DNA of 64,000 bases from Candidatus Zixiibacteriota bacterium (GTDB lineage Bacteria; Zixibacteria; MSB-5A5; GN15; FEB-12). A program made the position numbers and the translations under genes. Position 1 is the first letter of the stretch. The number at the start of each line of letters is the position of its first letter. Under the pieces are notes generated by a model that saw only the letters and a program-made list of their open reading frames with translations, searched no databases and was not told where the DNA came from. Location: positions 1 through 64,000 of the forward strand of contig JBFMDV010000020.1 in NCBI GenBank assembly GCA_040753875.1, given 5' to 3'. Below, piece by piece: positions 1 through 8,439 of this stretch.

Positions 1-48
1 CTCGGGTGGAGACAATCTCAACGGCATCAATCGCCGTCCTCTACGCAT
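1..48 (-). CDS. Possible start of a gene running off the left edge (partial)
   Basis: On the minus strand an ATG at 48-46 follows a GGAGG with a 5-base spacer and opens a frame that stays open to the window edge, about 16 codons beginning MRRGRRLMPLRL. It is the next gene downstream of the lipoprotein at 124-1527. The product is too short to recognise. The good ribosome-binding site is the only support, so this could be chance. Confidence 0.3.
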   Translation of the reverse strand, partial: MRRGRRLMPLRLSPPE

Positions 49-123
49 GGTATCCTCCAGTATATGGTTTACCAAAGATACGCAGAAGACAAATAATATG
101 ATAGACATTAATGACTCAATACA

Positions 124-1527
124 CTAGATGACCGGAACCTCGTCACAGTGGCCTGGGCCAATAAGGCCATTGTTGTAGTTGTCGAGCGCGGTTTGCCAAG
201 TGTTGACGCTGTTCTTCAATGAGTGCGACAAGCTGCCCCAGGCATTCCAATCAAAACTGGCCAGGAACGCGTCCGCAGCGGCAATGGTTGAGGCGACAGC
301 AGAGCCATCAGCGCCACTGGCGATACTCAGTTTGGCGCCCAGAAGCTGGGCATATAGTTTCGTTATGCCGTTCGACGGCTCACCATAGGTGTGCTGGTCA
401 AGTATTGCCACGGCAGTCGCCGCGTTGGTCACGTGAATACTGCTGGCGCCACCGGCCGTACCGAGCCAGATGGGCAGTAGCGGCGTAACAACATCGGCCT
501 GCGGACCGAACCCGGCATGGGTTTTCCAGTAGCCAATGGTGTGATCACAGCCGATCGCTCTGTACATGCCCGCATCCCAGGTGAGATCGGTCTCTCCACC
601 CTCAAGCGTGGTGCAGATAGTCCGACCGGTCGTGACATCGGCATCGCTGTCGACAGCGTCGTTCGCCCCTTGATCCTGCGGGCTGAACACGAAGCCCGAC
701 GGCAGAACGAATTCAACGAAATACGAACCCGGCGTTAGATCGCCGAATAAGTAGTACCCGTTAACGTCTGTGGACGTCGTGCCAACCAGCTGGCCGCCGC
801 AATCATACAGCCTTACGGTCACCCCGGGAATTCCAGGTTCCCCGACGTCCTGGATGCCGTCCAAATTCAGATCGTGCCAGACAAAATCCCCGATTGCAGC
901 AATCTCAGGAATCTGAGGCATCTCAAACCGAATGAGACTCTGCTTTTCAAGGTCACTGACTTGGCCGGTAACCAACTGGGGCTGAGCACCAAAAGCGGTG
1001 TTGGGGAAATTGGCATAGATGGCGGCGTCGGCCACCGTCCCGAGCAGACCCCGCTGGATGGTCACGCAATCGGGAGTGCAAATGACCAACTTAGGGCGCA
1101 GCGCCGGGTCGGTCCCTTCACTGCTATGGTACCAGGCGAGACCCAACGGTCCCTCTTCAAGCAGGAAACCATAGTTCGGATACGTACCATTCAGCCAGCC
1201 CTGAACGAGGGCCGTGACATCGACTGATCTCCAGCCGATAGCATCGGGAGTGAAGGTACCGAAAACATCTGTGGCATAAGCCCCGGCGAAATTGTTCCAC
1301 GTGACCGTTGCTTCATCCCACGGCGAGGTGGCGCGATGGACACGAACTTCCTGTGGGCTAATGTCAAATACATAGACCCACAAAGTAGCCGAATTGACCG
1401 TGACCGCCGCGGACAGGTTTCGGGTCAGGAGCTTGGGGTCGTTTGGCTGGGTAGGCTGCTGCGAACAACCTGCCACCAGCAATCCGACAACAAGCGGCAG
1501 GGCGAGCAATTTGTTGAATTTGGACAT
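124..1527 (-). CDS. Surface lipoprotein with DNRLRE-like and SdrD B-type domains
   Basis: A predicted outer-surface lipoprotein of about 467 residues. The chosen ATG at 1527 follows AAGGAG and begins MSKFNKLLALPLVV; the lipobox LVAGC comes at about residue 21, so an upstream in-frame start at 1557 is not used. After the lipid anchor comes a beta-rich region with the WDEATVTWNNF pattern seen in DNRLRE domains of cell-surface proteins. It is followed by an SdrD/Cna B-type domain (IGDFVWHDLNLDGIQD, PGVTVRLYD, TDVNGYYLFGDLTPGSY). The C-terminal third (HTIGYWKTHAGFG onward) resembles a tail seen in secreted proteins of many environmental bacteria and has no known function. B-type domains normally act as structural spacers in adhesins, so a cell-surface or adhesive role is inferred. 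The gene stands alone; a candidate promoter lies about 245 bases upstream. Confidence 0.75.
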   Translation of the reverse strand: MSKFNKLLALPLVVGLLVAGCSQQPTQPNDPKLLTRNLSAAVTVNSATLWVYVFDISPQEVRVHRATSPWDEATVTWNNFAGAYATDVFGTFTPDAIGWRSVDVTALVQGWLNGTYPNYGFLLEEGPLGLAWYHSSEGTDPALRPKLVICTPDCVTIQRGLLGTVADAAIYANFPNTAFGAQPQLVTGQVSDLEKQSLIRFEMPQIPEIAAIGDFVWHDLNLDGIQDVGEPGIPGVTVRLYDCGGQLVGTTSTDVNGYYLFGDLTPGSYFVEFVLPSGFVFSPQDQGANDAVDSDADVTTGRTICTTLEGGETDLTWDAGMYRAIGCDHTIGYWKTHAGFGPQADVVTPLLPIWLGTAGGASSIHVTNAATAVAILDQHTYGEPSNGITKLYAQLLGAKLSIASGADGSAVASTIAAADAFLASFDWNAWGSLSHSLKNSVNTWQTALDNYNNGLIGPGHCDEVPVI

Positions 1528-1771
1528 ACTGTGACTCCTTTTATTGAGTTGGGACATTCTTCAGCTACGCCCCGGACGGCACCAGCCGAGCATAAGAGGC
1601 GCCCTGCACTTGCTAACTGACCGTAATAGACCCCAGTATCCGGTAGCCGCGATCCCATGAATTAAAATCAGCCCGTGTTTCAGGGCTACGTGACTCGGCG
1701 AGTCGACCGCGTAGACTGCACGATCAAACCCGAGGGTGGCCCCCAAAAAGCCACAGTGAAGTTGCGAATCT

Positions 1772-1799
1772 AAAATAACGTACGTGCGGGAATTGTCAA
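1772..1799 (-). promoter_or_regulatory. Candidate sigma-70 promoter for the lipoprotein gene
   Basis: On the minus strand a perfect TTGACA (1799-1794) is followed after 16 bases by TATTTT (1777-1772). It lies between tRNA-Leu and the lipoprotein gene, in an AT-richer stretch, and would give a leader of about 235 bases. No other signal was seen in 1558-1771. Confidence 0.45.
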
Positions 1800-1831
1800 G
1801 AAAGAACCTAAAGGAAGGTCCAGGTTTCTTA

Positions 1832-1915
1832 TGCCGAAGGGGGGACTCGAACCCCCACTCCCTTGCAGGAACTGCGCCCTGAACGCAGCGCGTCTACCAA
1901 TTTCACCACTTCGGC
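1832..1915 (-). tRNA. tRNA-Leu(CAG)
   Basis: The minus strand folds as a complete class II tRNA. The acceptor stem GCCGAAG/CTTCGGC has discriminator A. The D arm contains AATTGGTAGA. The anticodon stem-loop is CTGCG-TTCAGGG-CGCAG with anticodon CAG. A long variable arm follows, and the T arm is GGGGG-TTCGAGT-CCCCC. No 3' CCA is encoded, unlike the tRNA-Gln in this window. The long variable arm and anticodon identify leucine. Confidence 0.96.
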
Positions 1916-1962
1916 GTCGAGACTGATAGCCGGAGACCGTCGAGGAGGCCGCCGGCAGGCAG

Positions 1963-1990
1963 AATATAGGCAGGGGGTCTTTGAAATCAA
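1963..1990 (-). promoter_or_regulatory. Candidate promoter for tRNA-Leu
   Basis: On the minus strand TTGATT and TATATT are separated by 16 bases, about 48 bases upstream of the mature tRNA 5' end. The -10 hexamer matches the sigma-70 consensus at five of six positions; the -35 is weaker. Confidence 0.4.
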
Positions 1991-2102
1991 GGGCATTTTT
2001 GGCAGCCTGCACCCAAGGTCGATTCCCGTGAACTGGTTGACTGCGGAGTTACAAAAAACTACCTTAATGACAGCAAACGTTCACGTTGTACGGAAGATCA
2101 CT

Positions 2103-3095
2103 ATGCCTTGCGGCCGATGCAGTTTGGCAAAACGGTTCCTGCTACCTTGCGTTGTGGCCGTGGCCGTCCTGTTGAGTTGCAGTTCCGGTGACCGGCTCGC
2201 CGTCAACTCGGTAGGCCCACCCCCCGTCCAGGACCTGGCCTTAGCGCGCCACGATCCGCAGGGGTTTGTTGCCCTTCCCTTTGAAAAACTCCCTTTTATG
2301 AACGCCAACATCTCGTCGTGCCGGAGCTTTCTTGAACCGGTCGATAGCGATGGGATCGAGATGTCCTTGTTTTACGGCGCTGCGTGCTACCACCCCGTCA
2401 ATCTGTGTCACCGCACGCTTGGGTTTATTTCCGCGTACTTTCAAACTCGTGATACGTTCTTTCTGGGACGTGCCGAACGAACCACCCGCAAGCTGATGCA
2501 GCTGTGCGAATTTCAGGACAGTGCCGCCTTTGCCTCCTATCAATTCCCTTTTAACGTCCACGGAGATTCCCGCAATCATTGTGAATCCCCCTGGTTTTCC
2601 GGAATGGCACAGGGGGAGTTTCTTGAGGTGCTGGTACGGCTGTTTGAGGTAACACAGGATAGCTCGTACCTCGACTTCGCAAACCGCGTGTTTGTCTCAT
2701 TGGAACATCTCCACCTGCAAAATTCCCGCTGGGTTGCCCAGCTTGACTCCGACCGGTACTATTGGATCGAGGAGTACCCGCTCGAAAACGGCATGGATCA
2801 GACACTGAACGGCTTCATTGCCGCCGTTTTTGGAGTCTATGATTACTACCGCGTCACCGGCACAGGACGGGCAAAGAGCATCTACGAACTGAGCCTGACG
2901 ACACTTAAGAGATATCTCCCTGAATTCCGGCGACCTGGCCTTCGGAGCTATTATTGCCTCGGGCACCGCGTGATCGCCTCCGACGGTTACCATGCTCTCC
3001 ACTGCAACCAGCTACACTACCTGGCCGGAATCACGGGCGATCAGTATTTTGAGGATATGGCCAGGCTCTTCGAATCGGACGTGGCGGGGCAGTAG
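2103..3095 (+). CDS. Lipoprotein with D-glucuronyl C5-epimerase C-terminal domain
   Basis: About 330 residues. The ATG at 2103 is preferred because GGAAG lies 8 bases upstream and the protein then begins with a lipoprotein signal (KRFLLPCVVAVAVLLSC). The mature part resembles the C-terminal domain of heparosan/heparin D-glucuronyl C5-epimerases (C5-epim_C): SPWFSGMAQGEFLEVLVRLF, WIEEYPLENG, LNGFIAAVFGVYDYYRVTG, a tyrosine-containing YYCLGH segment and YHALHCNQLHYLAGIT align in order with the family. These enzymes invert C5 of uronic acids inside a finished polysaccharide. The bacterial protein would act in the periplasm or at the cell surface. It lacks the N-terminal beta domain of animal enzymes. 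It precedes a GT-C glycosyltransferase by about 100 bases, which supports a role in surface glycan maturation. The substrate is unknown. Confidence 0.7.
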   Translation: MPCGRCSLAKRFLLPCVVAVAVLLSCSSGDRLAVNSVGPPPVQDLALARHDPQGFVALPFEKLPFMNANISSCRSFLEPVDSDGIEMSLFYGAACYHPVNLCHRTLGFISAYFQTRDTFFLGRAERTTRKLMQLCEFQDSAAFASYQFPFNVHGDSRNHCESPWFSGMAQGEFLEVLVRLFEVTQDSSYLDFANRVFVSLEHLHLQNSRWVAQLDSDRYYWIEEYPLENGMDQTLNGFIAAVFGVYDYYRVTGTGRAKSIYELSLTTLKRYLPEFRRPGLRSYYCLGHRVIASDGYHALHCNQLHYLAGITGDQYFEDMARLFESDVAGQ

Positions 3096-3106
3096 CGGGG
3101 CAGTAG
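3085..3106 (+). repeat. 11-bp tandem duplication across the stop codon
   Basis: The unit CGGGGCAGTAG occurs twice in a row at 3085-3095 and 3096-3106. The first copy supplies the last codons and TAG stop of the C5-epimerase-like gene; the second lies just outside it. Confidence 0.9.
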
Positions 3107-3197
3107 CGTTGCACTAATACTGCGGATACAAAGTTGTTGTGGAAAGGTACGAAACGGAGTAGATTTGCCTGCGAAATTATTCTGATTTAGTTCAGGG

Positions 3198-5081
3198 ATG
3201 GAACAAACTCACAACAGAACAAGCTCGATCGGGCTGATCTTACAGCCGCAAGTTTTGTTCCCCACTCTCGAAGTAATCCTCGCAGTAGCCGGACTCTTCC
3301 TTTTTAGCCGCCACGCCATAAGAGAATACACTGCTGAAGCACACTTGATAGACCTACTTCGCGCCAAGTTCTGGTCTATCGGTTGGGTGCTTATCAGTGC
3401 GGCGGTGCTCTATTTGTGCAGGCGGTCCCCGTCAGCGCCTACCTGGGCCGTGTTTCTTGTCAGCACGTACTTTGTAATTCTCTACGGACTGTTATTCAAG
3501 GGTACGGAATACGGCATGAACGGCCATTGGGGGGATAATGGGAACCGCCTCGCTGAGATCTGCAAGATAATGGCCTACATTAGCCCGTTTCAGGACTGGT
3601 ACCTCAAAGATCTCCCCAGCTTTTATCCACCTGGCTGGTTCTGGTTGATGGCAATTTACGCGAAAATCCTCCAAATAGAAGCTTATCAAACAATCAAGTA
3701 TGGCTATCTGCTGATTTTCCTCGTGTATCCGTGGCTGCTCTACTTTTCCTGGCGGAAGCTCGTGACACCCGTCGCCGCGGCGGCAGTGGTCGTGGCAACT
3801 CTGTTCTTGGCCTACAAATACATGGACTGGACCTATTACGAGAACATCACCGCCGGCCTTTTCCTCCCCTGGTGGCTGCACTACTTCGAAGGGGGAAAGG
3901 GTTCTCCCTCCGAGCCGATTCGTTTCACTACGCGCGAATATGTTTCCGGAGCTCTGATTGGCGCCGCCCTGTTTCTCATCTACTACTACTGGTTCTTCAT
4001 GGCCTTGGCGGCGGTGCCGGTGACTCTGGGATACCGCTTCCTGACCACTCGCTCCTGGTCGTCGGTCTGGAACGATGTTAAACACAAATTGACTCTGATG
4101 GTAGGTGTAATGGCGCTGACATCGATCTACTGGCTGCCGCTGATCATCAGCATCTTCCGATACGGCTCCGAATCCATGCAGCATCTGTGGTGGAATAGCC
4201 ACCATGGGGACCTGACCGATCAATGGCGCGCAGTGTCATTCGAATCGCTCTGGATATACGTTGGTGTCTTCTCTGCGTTCTACTTATGGGACCGACTCGG
4301 CCGAGGGAAGTTGCCGCTTTTCTTTGCAGGCGGCATTCTGACGATTCAGTTAGATCGAATTTACAATTTTGCCAGCAAGTCGCTCCAATCTCGAAAGGTA
4401 ATTGAACTGGCTCACGTCTTCGTGGCCGCCCCGCTCGCATTGGGAGTAATCGAAGTATGGGAGAAAGCGGCCTCGCACCCCAACGTACGCAGAGGCATCG
4501 TGGGAATCGGACTCCTTGGTGCCGTTGTGGTCGCCAACGCTCATACGGAGGATATCAATACCGAGAAGTATCGCAATGCGGTTGGACAACGGGTTCCCGT
4601 TGAGGACTTGGCAGTGTTCGATTCAGTTGACACGCACGCAAGAGTCTTCCTGACCAACAATTATCGCGAAGCTTGTTATCGCCCCTACTATCTCTTCATT
4701 CCATATAACAACATGACCGCCCACACAGGCGGGCGCTACAGCCGGAGAGAAGCGTTCTTAAGGGAAGCGGCCAAGATCGTCGAGCCGGAACTACTGGCGT
4801 ATGCACTGGCGTACAACCGATATGACCGAGTCGATTACGTTTATTTGCCAGTCAACAAGGATACCAAACGCCTCGAACAAACGCTCTATCAGGCAGCCTT
4901 CAATGAAATTGGCAAGACCACTATTATCACCTATACAGCCGACATCGCCACGGCACCGAGCATCTTCGTGAAGCGACACGAGAAGGGCATGTACGAGCTG
5001 GTCGCGCCGCCCAGAGGTATAAATTTGGATCAACGCATCAAAGATCGTTACCCGGCAGTTTTCGCCCACTTACGCGACTAG
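3198..5081 (+). CDS. GT-C membrane glycosyltransferase, AftA arabinofuranosyltransferase-like
   Basis: A 627-residue integral membrane protein with about ten hydrophobic segments in its first 450 residues and a hydrophilic C-terminal domain. The segment NGHWGDNGNRLAEI and the following DLPSFYPPGWFW in the loop after the third membrane span resemble the N-terminal region of mycobacterial AftA-type galactan arabinofuranosyltransferases. The soluble part contains NNMTAHTGGRYSRREAFL, also reminiscent of that family. GT-C enzymes use polyprenyl-phosphate sugars on the outer face of the inner membrane. Here the donor could be made by the GT2 at 6133-6921, although no decaprenyl-phosphoryl-arabinose genes are visible. 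A general GT-C/PMT-like assignment is safer than arabinosyl transfer. The start at 3198 has only a weak CAGGG upstream. Confidence 0.6.
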   Translation: MEQTHNRTSSIGLILQPQVLFPTLEVILAVAGLFLFSRHAIREYTAEAHLIDLLRAKFWSIGWVLISAAVLYLCRRSPSAPTWAVFLVSTYFVILYGLLFKGTEYGMNGHWGDNGNRLAEICKIMAYISPFQDWYLKDLPSFYPPGWFWLMAIYAKILQIEAYQTIKYGYLLIFLVYPWLLYFSWRKLVTPVAAAAVVVATLFLAYKYMDWTYYENITAGLFLPWWLHYFEGGKGSPSEPIRFTTREYVSGALIGAALFLIYYYWFFMALAAVPVTLGYRFLTTRSWSSVWNDVKHKLTLMVGVMALTSIYWLPLIISIFRYGSESMQHLWWNSHHGDLTDQWRAVSFESLWIYVGVFSAFYLWDRLGRGKLPLFFAGGILTIQLDRIYNFASKSLQSRKVIELAHVFVAAPLALGVIEVWEKAASHPNVRRGIVGIGLLGAVVVANAHTEDINTEKYRNAVGQRVPVEDLAVFDSVDTHARVFLTNNYREACYRPYYLFIPYNNMTAHTGGRYSRREAFLREAAKIVEPELLAYALAYNRYDRVDYVYLPVNKDTKRLEQTLYQAAFNEIGKTTIITYTADIATAPSIFVKRHEKGMYELVAPPRGINLDQRIKDRYPAVFAHLRD

Positions 5082-5173
5082 ACAACCGTTCCTCACAAAG
5101 GTTCAGAGAGAACACGCGATTGTAGAAAATACCGGAGCCAGGGGGACTCCTCAAATCCCGGCGTTCAAGCGGG

Positions 5174-6136
5174 TCAAATAATCTCTTTCCGTCCCCGGAA
5201 CCACTCTACCGTCCGACGCAACCCCTCTTCAAGTCCCACCTGTGGCTGCCAGCGAAGGCGCGTTCGGATCAACTCGATACTCAGCACCCGTCGACGGATA
5301 TTGTCGATATCGCGACGGTCGATGTGCTCCGGCACGATGTTGCTCCCCATGAGCCTGGTCAACATCGCGACCAGTTCCACAACCCGTGTCTCCGTGCCGG
5401 TCCCCAGATTGAACACCATGCCGTCTGCCTTGGGTGAAAGCATCGCCACCAGCGTGGCATCGACCGCGTCATCAACGTACGTGAAATCTCGCGTTTGCTG
5501 ACCGTCGCCGTGTATTTGCGGGCGTTGGCCATTGTGGATGGCATCCATGAATTTCGAAATCACACCGCAGTAGGGATTCGTGGGGTCTTGTTTGGGACCA
5601 TAGACATTTGAGTACCGCACGGCTGTCACCGGCACACCATACGATTCGTAGAATGCGAAACAGTAGTTCTCACCGGCCAGCTTCGAAACTGAATATGGAG
5701 AGAACGTGATCGTGCGCTCGTCCTCATTGATCGGAATTATGCGCGGGTTGCCATAGACAGAGGCTGATGACGTGTATACGATCCGCTCAATGCCATGTTC
5801 TTTGGCCGCCAATAGCACATTAAGCGTACCGCCGATATTGGTGGCGAAATCCTCGCGCGGATTCTTGGTGGAGACGATAATATTCCGCGCCGCCATGTGG
5901 GCCACGTAATCGGACTCTCTCACCAGCTTCGACACCAGTTCGGAATCAGTCACCGAACCCCGCACGAAACGGTACTCGATACCAGCATCGATATTTTCGA
6001 GTCTGCCGGTGAACAGGTCATCAAGGACCGTCACTCTGCCACCTGCCCGCGCCACCCGCTCGGTAACATTGGAGCCTACAAACCCGGCTCCTCCGGTGAT
6101 GAGTACTCGTTTCCCTTCAAGTCTCAGTTCAGTCAT
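5174..6136 (-). CDS. NAD-dependent nucleotide-sugar epimerase/dehydratase
   Basis: About 320 residues of the extended short-chain dehydrogenase type. It has GGAGFVGS at residues 15-22 for NAD binding, the catalytic SSASVYG serine region at about 123, and a YxxxK pair (Y148, K152 in YSVSKLAGENY). It also has the typical QTRDFTYVDDAVDATLVAM segment. This architecture fits UDP-glucose/UDP-glucuronate 4-epimerases and relatives; the exact sugar cannot be read. The ATG at 6136 overlaps the stop of the upstream GT2 as ATGA, so the two are translationally coupled and a longer upstream start is rejected. The pair would supply and load the sugar used by neighbouring membrane glycosyltransferases. It converges with the AftA-like gene, with about 90 bases between and no clear terminator. 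Confidence 0.88.
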   Translation of the reverse strand: MTELRLEGKRVLITGGAGFVGSNVTERVARAGGRVTVLDDLFTGRLENIDAGIEYRFVRGSVTDSELVSKLVRESDYVAHMAARNIIVSTKNPREDFATNIGGTLNVLLAAKEHGIERIVYTSSASVYGNPRIIPINEDERTITFSPYSVSKLAGENYCFAFYESYGVPVTAVRYSNVYGPKQDPTNPYCGVISKFMDAIHNGQRPQIHGDGQQTRDFTYVDDAVDATLVAMLSPKADGMVFNLGTGTETRVVELVAMLTRLMGSNIVPEHIDRRDIDNIRRRVLSIELIRTRLRWQPQVGLEEGLRRTVEWFRGRKEII

Positions 6137-6921
6137 TTTCGTATCCCCAGTCTCAGGAAAATCAGCGGCCGCGCCAGTCGCCACCAGTCGCGAAACGGTT
6201 TCATCTTCGTATACTGCTGCGGCAAGCCATGGTAATACACCGTGATTGGCATCTCGATCACCTTGACCGTATGCGATGTGACCGCTTTGTACAGCAAGTA
6301 TGGCTCAAGCTCATACGTGTTCAGCCAATCCTGATTGAGCTTGATGCAAGGGTCATCGAGAATAGAGAGATAAAACGCGCGGAACCCGTTGGTGCCATCG
6401 GTGATGCGGTGACCCGTCAGAATCGTGAACATTAGCGAATAGAGGCGAGTGGTGATCTCGCGAAACAGCGGCCCATTGACTGTCTTGCCGCCTTTCAATC
6501 GACGGGAGCCCTGTACGAAATTGCGCTTGTCTTCGCAGAGCTTATCCAGCACTGGCGGCAATTCACTCGGTTCGTGCTGATCATCGCCGGACATGATGAC
6601 GGCAATATCGAATCCGTTCTGCTTCCCGTAGTACAGCCCGGTTCGAATCCCTGCCCCCACCCCCATATTCACCTCATGTCGAATGACATGAGCGCCCGCC
6701 TGACGTGCCTCGTCGGAAGTCCGGTCGTTTGAGCAGTCATCGACAACAACTATCCGATCCACACAACCGACGGCAGTTACTTTGTGTACCACTCGACCAA
6801 TCTTCCCCTCCTCGTTGAATGCGGGGAGGACACAGAGTACGCTACAGCGACCGGCCATATGAACTCGCCCGAACAAATCATCGCCCTGAGAATTAGCTTT
6901 TGGATGCTGCTCGTGAGACAT
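6133..6921 (-). CDS. GT2 family polyprenyl-phosphate sugar transferase (DPM1-like)
   Basis: A GT2 glycosyltransferase with no membrane span, of the dolichyl-phosphate mannose synthase/undecaprenyl-phosphate type. The nucleotide-sugar site shows VLPAFNEEGKIGRVV (about residue 31), VVVDDCSNDRTSD (58-70), NMGVGAGIRTGL (85-95) and a metal-binding MSGDDQHEPSE (110-120) as DxD equivalent. Such enzymes move a sugar from a nucleotide to a lipid phosphate, which GT-C enzymes then use outside the membrane. It leads a two-gene operon with the epimerase and is divergent from a GT-C gene. A strong promoter sits just upstream, leaving a leader of only about 10 bases. The ATG at 6921 lacks a clear Shine-Dalgarno sequence; an internal ATG before AGRCSVLCVLPAFN is possible. 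Confidence 0.85.
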   Translation of the reverse strand: MSHEQHPKANSQGDDLFGRVHMAGRCSVLCVLPAFNEEGKIGRVVHKVTAVGCVDRIVVVDDCSNDRTSDEARQAGAHVIRHEVNMGVGAGIRTGLYYGKQNGFDIAVIMSGDDQHEPSELPPVLDKLCEDKRNFVQGSRRLKGGKTVNGPLFREITTRLYSLMFTILTGHRITDGTNGFRAFYLSILDDPCIKLNQDWLNTYELEPYLLYKAVTSHTVKVIEMPITVYYHGLPQQYTKMKPFRDWWRLARPLIFLRLGIRK

Positions 6922-6938
6922 GGCGTACCATTGGCTTT

Positions 6939-6967
6939 ATTGTAGGTACCGCTTTGCCGCTTGTCAA
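6939..6967 (-). promoter_or_regulatory. Sigma-70 promoter for the GT2-epimerase operon
   Basis: On the minus strand a perfect TTGACA (6967-6962) and TACAAT (6944-6939, five of six matches) are separated by exactly 17 bases. Transcription would begin around 6932, so the annotated start codon at 6921 would have a very short leader. Confidence 0.7.
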
Positions 6968-7023
6968 TACGTTCCAGTGTTTCTATTTTGGCAGCGCGCT
7001 GTTGAACGGAGATGATTGTAACC

Positions 7024-8337
7024 ATGACCGCATCCAACTCATCACCCCGATATTTGTTGGATCTCTGGCTTCTGTGGGGGGCGGCGCTGATCCTTCGTAT
7101 AATCTATTTCGTGCTCGCTATCAGAGATGTGGGACTAATCTCGGCGTGTCAATACTCACCGGACTCAACCTTTTACCAGTCAATTGCCGATAGCTTTCTG
7201 TCCGGTCAGTGGCACGCCTCGACCAGCTTGCTCAAAGTGGGTCCTGGGTACGGCATGATGTTGGCCGCCGTCAAAGCCATATTCGGCCCGGGATTGATCG
7301 CCCCGGTAGCACTGAATATACTCCTCGGCAGTCTTGCCCCCGTATTGATCTACTTGATCGCACAGAGTTTGTTCGAAAACCGTCTCGTTTCACTGGTGGC
7401 GGGCGCAATCAGTGCCGTCTCACTCACATCAGTTGCGCTCAGCAGTCAAATTCTGACCGATCAGCCGTTCTTCACCATACACGCTGCAGCCATTCTCGCC
7501 TTCACCAATGGAATCAGAACGGCGCGATTTCAGTGGTTCCTTGCTGCCGGCGCGCTTGGTGCCTGGGGTGCGTATGTGCGATCGGCCGGTGAACCGTGGT
7601 TATACCTCTTCGCCGCGCTCATCCTGCTGGCACCTCGTCCGCCCACATTCTGCTCGCGGCGCCATTTCGTCCGCACGGCCAGCGTGACCGTCCTTATCAT
7701 GCTTCTGATGGTCGCTTCCTGGTCCTGGCGAAACCGCCAGGTGCACGGGTTGTATACATTTGGCACCAACGGTGTGATGTCACTGCGTTCTTACCTTCTG
7801 CCGCTTGCCGTCGGCTCCCACACTCCCGGCAGCAACATGAGCCAACTCGGACTCACCTGGTCCATCGAGGACGGTGACAACAGCCTTCCCCCCAAGGAAG
7901 CATACGGCCTGGCGAGACAGCGCGTCATAAGGGTACTTCGCGAGCACCCGGGCTGGATGTTCGATGCGTACTTCGCCGCGCTGAAGGACAACATCCGCAA
8001 CATCAACATCTTCTTGTACCAACAGATACCTTCCCTCCGCTGGTTTACCATTCTGGAGGATCGCGTCATGGTAACGTGGCTCGGTTATCTGATCGTTGCC
8101 GCAAGTTTTATCGGACTTGTCATAATGATTGCTCGCAGGCAATACCTTGCGGCCATGCTCCTCGGTACGACCTACGCATACTTCACCTTCATCGCCGGAT
8201 TCAGCTTTTCCCAAGGTTCACGACTTCACTATCCCGCTGAAATGGCCTGGAGTATTCTCACCGCGTACTTTGTCGTTTCAACTTTTCGTGGAATCGCTCG
8301 TTTGATAAGACGCTCGCGTTCCGCCAATCAGTATTGA
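7024..8337 (+). CDS. PMT-type GT-C membrane glycosyltransferase
   Basis: About 437 residues with roughly ten membrane helices. The first external loop holds the acidic SPDSTFYQSIADSFLSGQW motif, which places an aspartate after the first helix as in dolichyl-phosphate-mannose protein mannosyltransferase (PMT_2, GT39/GT83-like) proteins. The rest (YVRSAGEPWLYLF, helices, and a hydrophilic loop at about 255-330) fits that superfamily without pinning a substrate. It starts back to back with the GT2 gene, so the two probably supply one glycan pathway. The ATG at 7024 is chosen because GGAG lies 12 bases upstream; an in-frame ATG at 7012 abuts that GGAG and is less likely. Confidence 0.7.
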   Translation: MTASNSSPRYLLDLWLLWGAALILRIIYFVLAIRDVGLISACQYSPDSTFYQSIADSFLSGQWHASTSLLKVGPGYGMMLAAVKAIFGPGLIAPVALNILLGSLAPVLIYLIAQSLFENRLVSLVAGAISAVSLTSVALSSQILTDQPFFTIHAAAILAFTNGIRTARFQWFLAAGALGAWGAYVRSAGEPWLYLFAALILLAPRPPTFCSRRHFVRTASVTVLIMLLMVASWSWRNRQVHGLYTFGTNGVMSLRSYLLPLAVGSHTPGSNMSQLGLTWSIEDGDNSLPPKEAYGLARQRVIRVLREHPGWMFDAYFAALKDNIRNINIFLYQQIPSLRWFTILEDRVMVTWLGYLIVAASFIGLVIMIARRQYLAAMLLGTTYAYFTFIAGFSFSQGSRLHYPAEMAWSILTAYFVVSTFRGIARLIRRSRSANQY

Positions 8338-8387
8338 CAAGTCGAAACGATCTCCGAATTCAGCACAGGCCCATGAGCTGGCATACC

Positions 8388-8414
8388 AAAAAAAACCGCC
8401 TCATGCGAGGCGGT
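8388..8414 (-). terminator. Intrinsic terminator of rpoD
   Basis: ACCGCCTC (8395-8402) and GAGGCGGT (8407-8414) form an 8-bp stem with a 4-base loop. Read on the minus strand it is followed by eight T residues (8395-8388), just downstream of the rpoD stop. Confidence 0.9.
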
Positions 8415-8439
8415 CTTAACGTGTGCATTGTCGGTGTTG

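Noticed and set aside
1561-1746. 61-codon minus-strand frame between tRNA-Leu and the lipoprotein gene
   Set aside because: No Shine-Dalgarno sequence or family similarity; the region is better explained as a promoter and leader.
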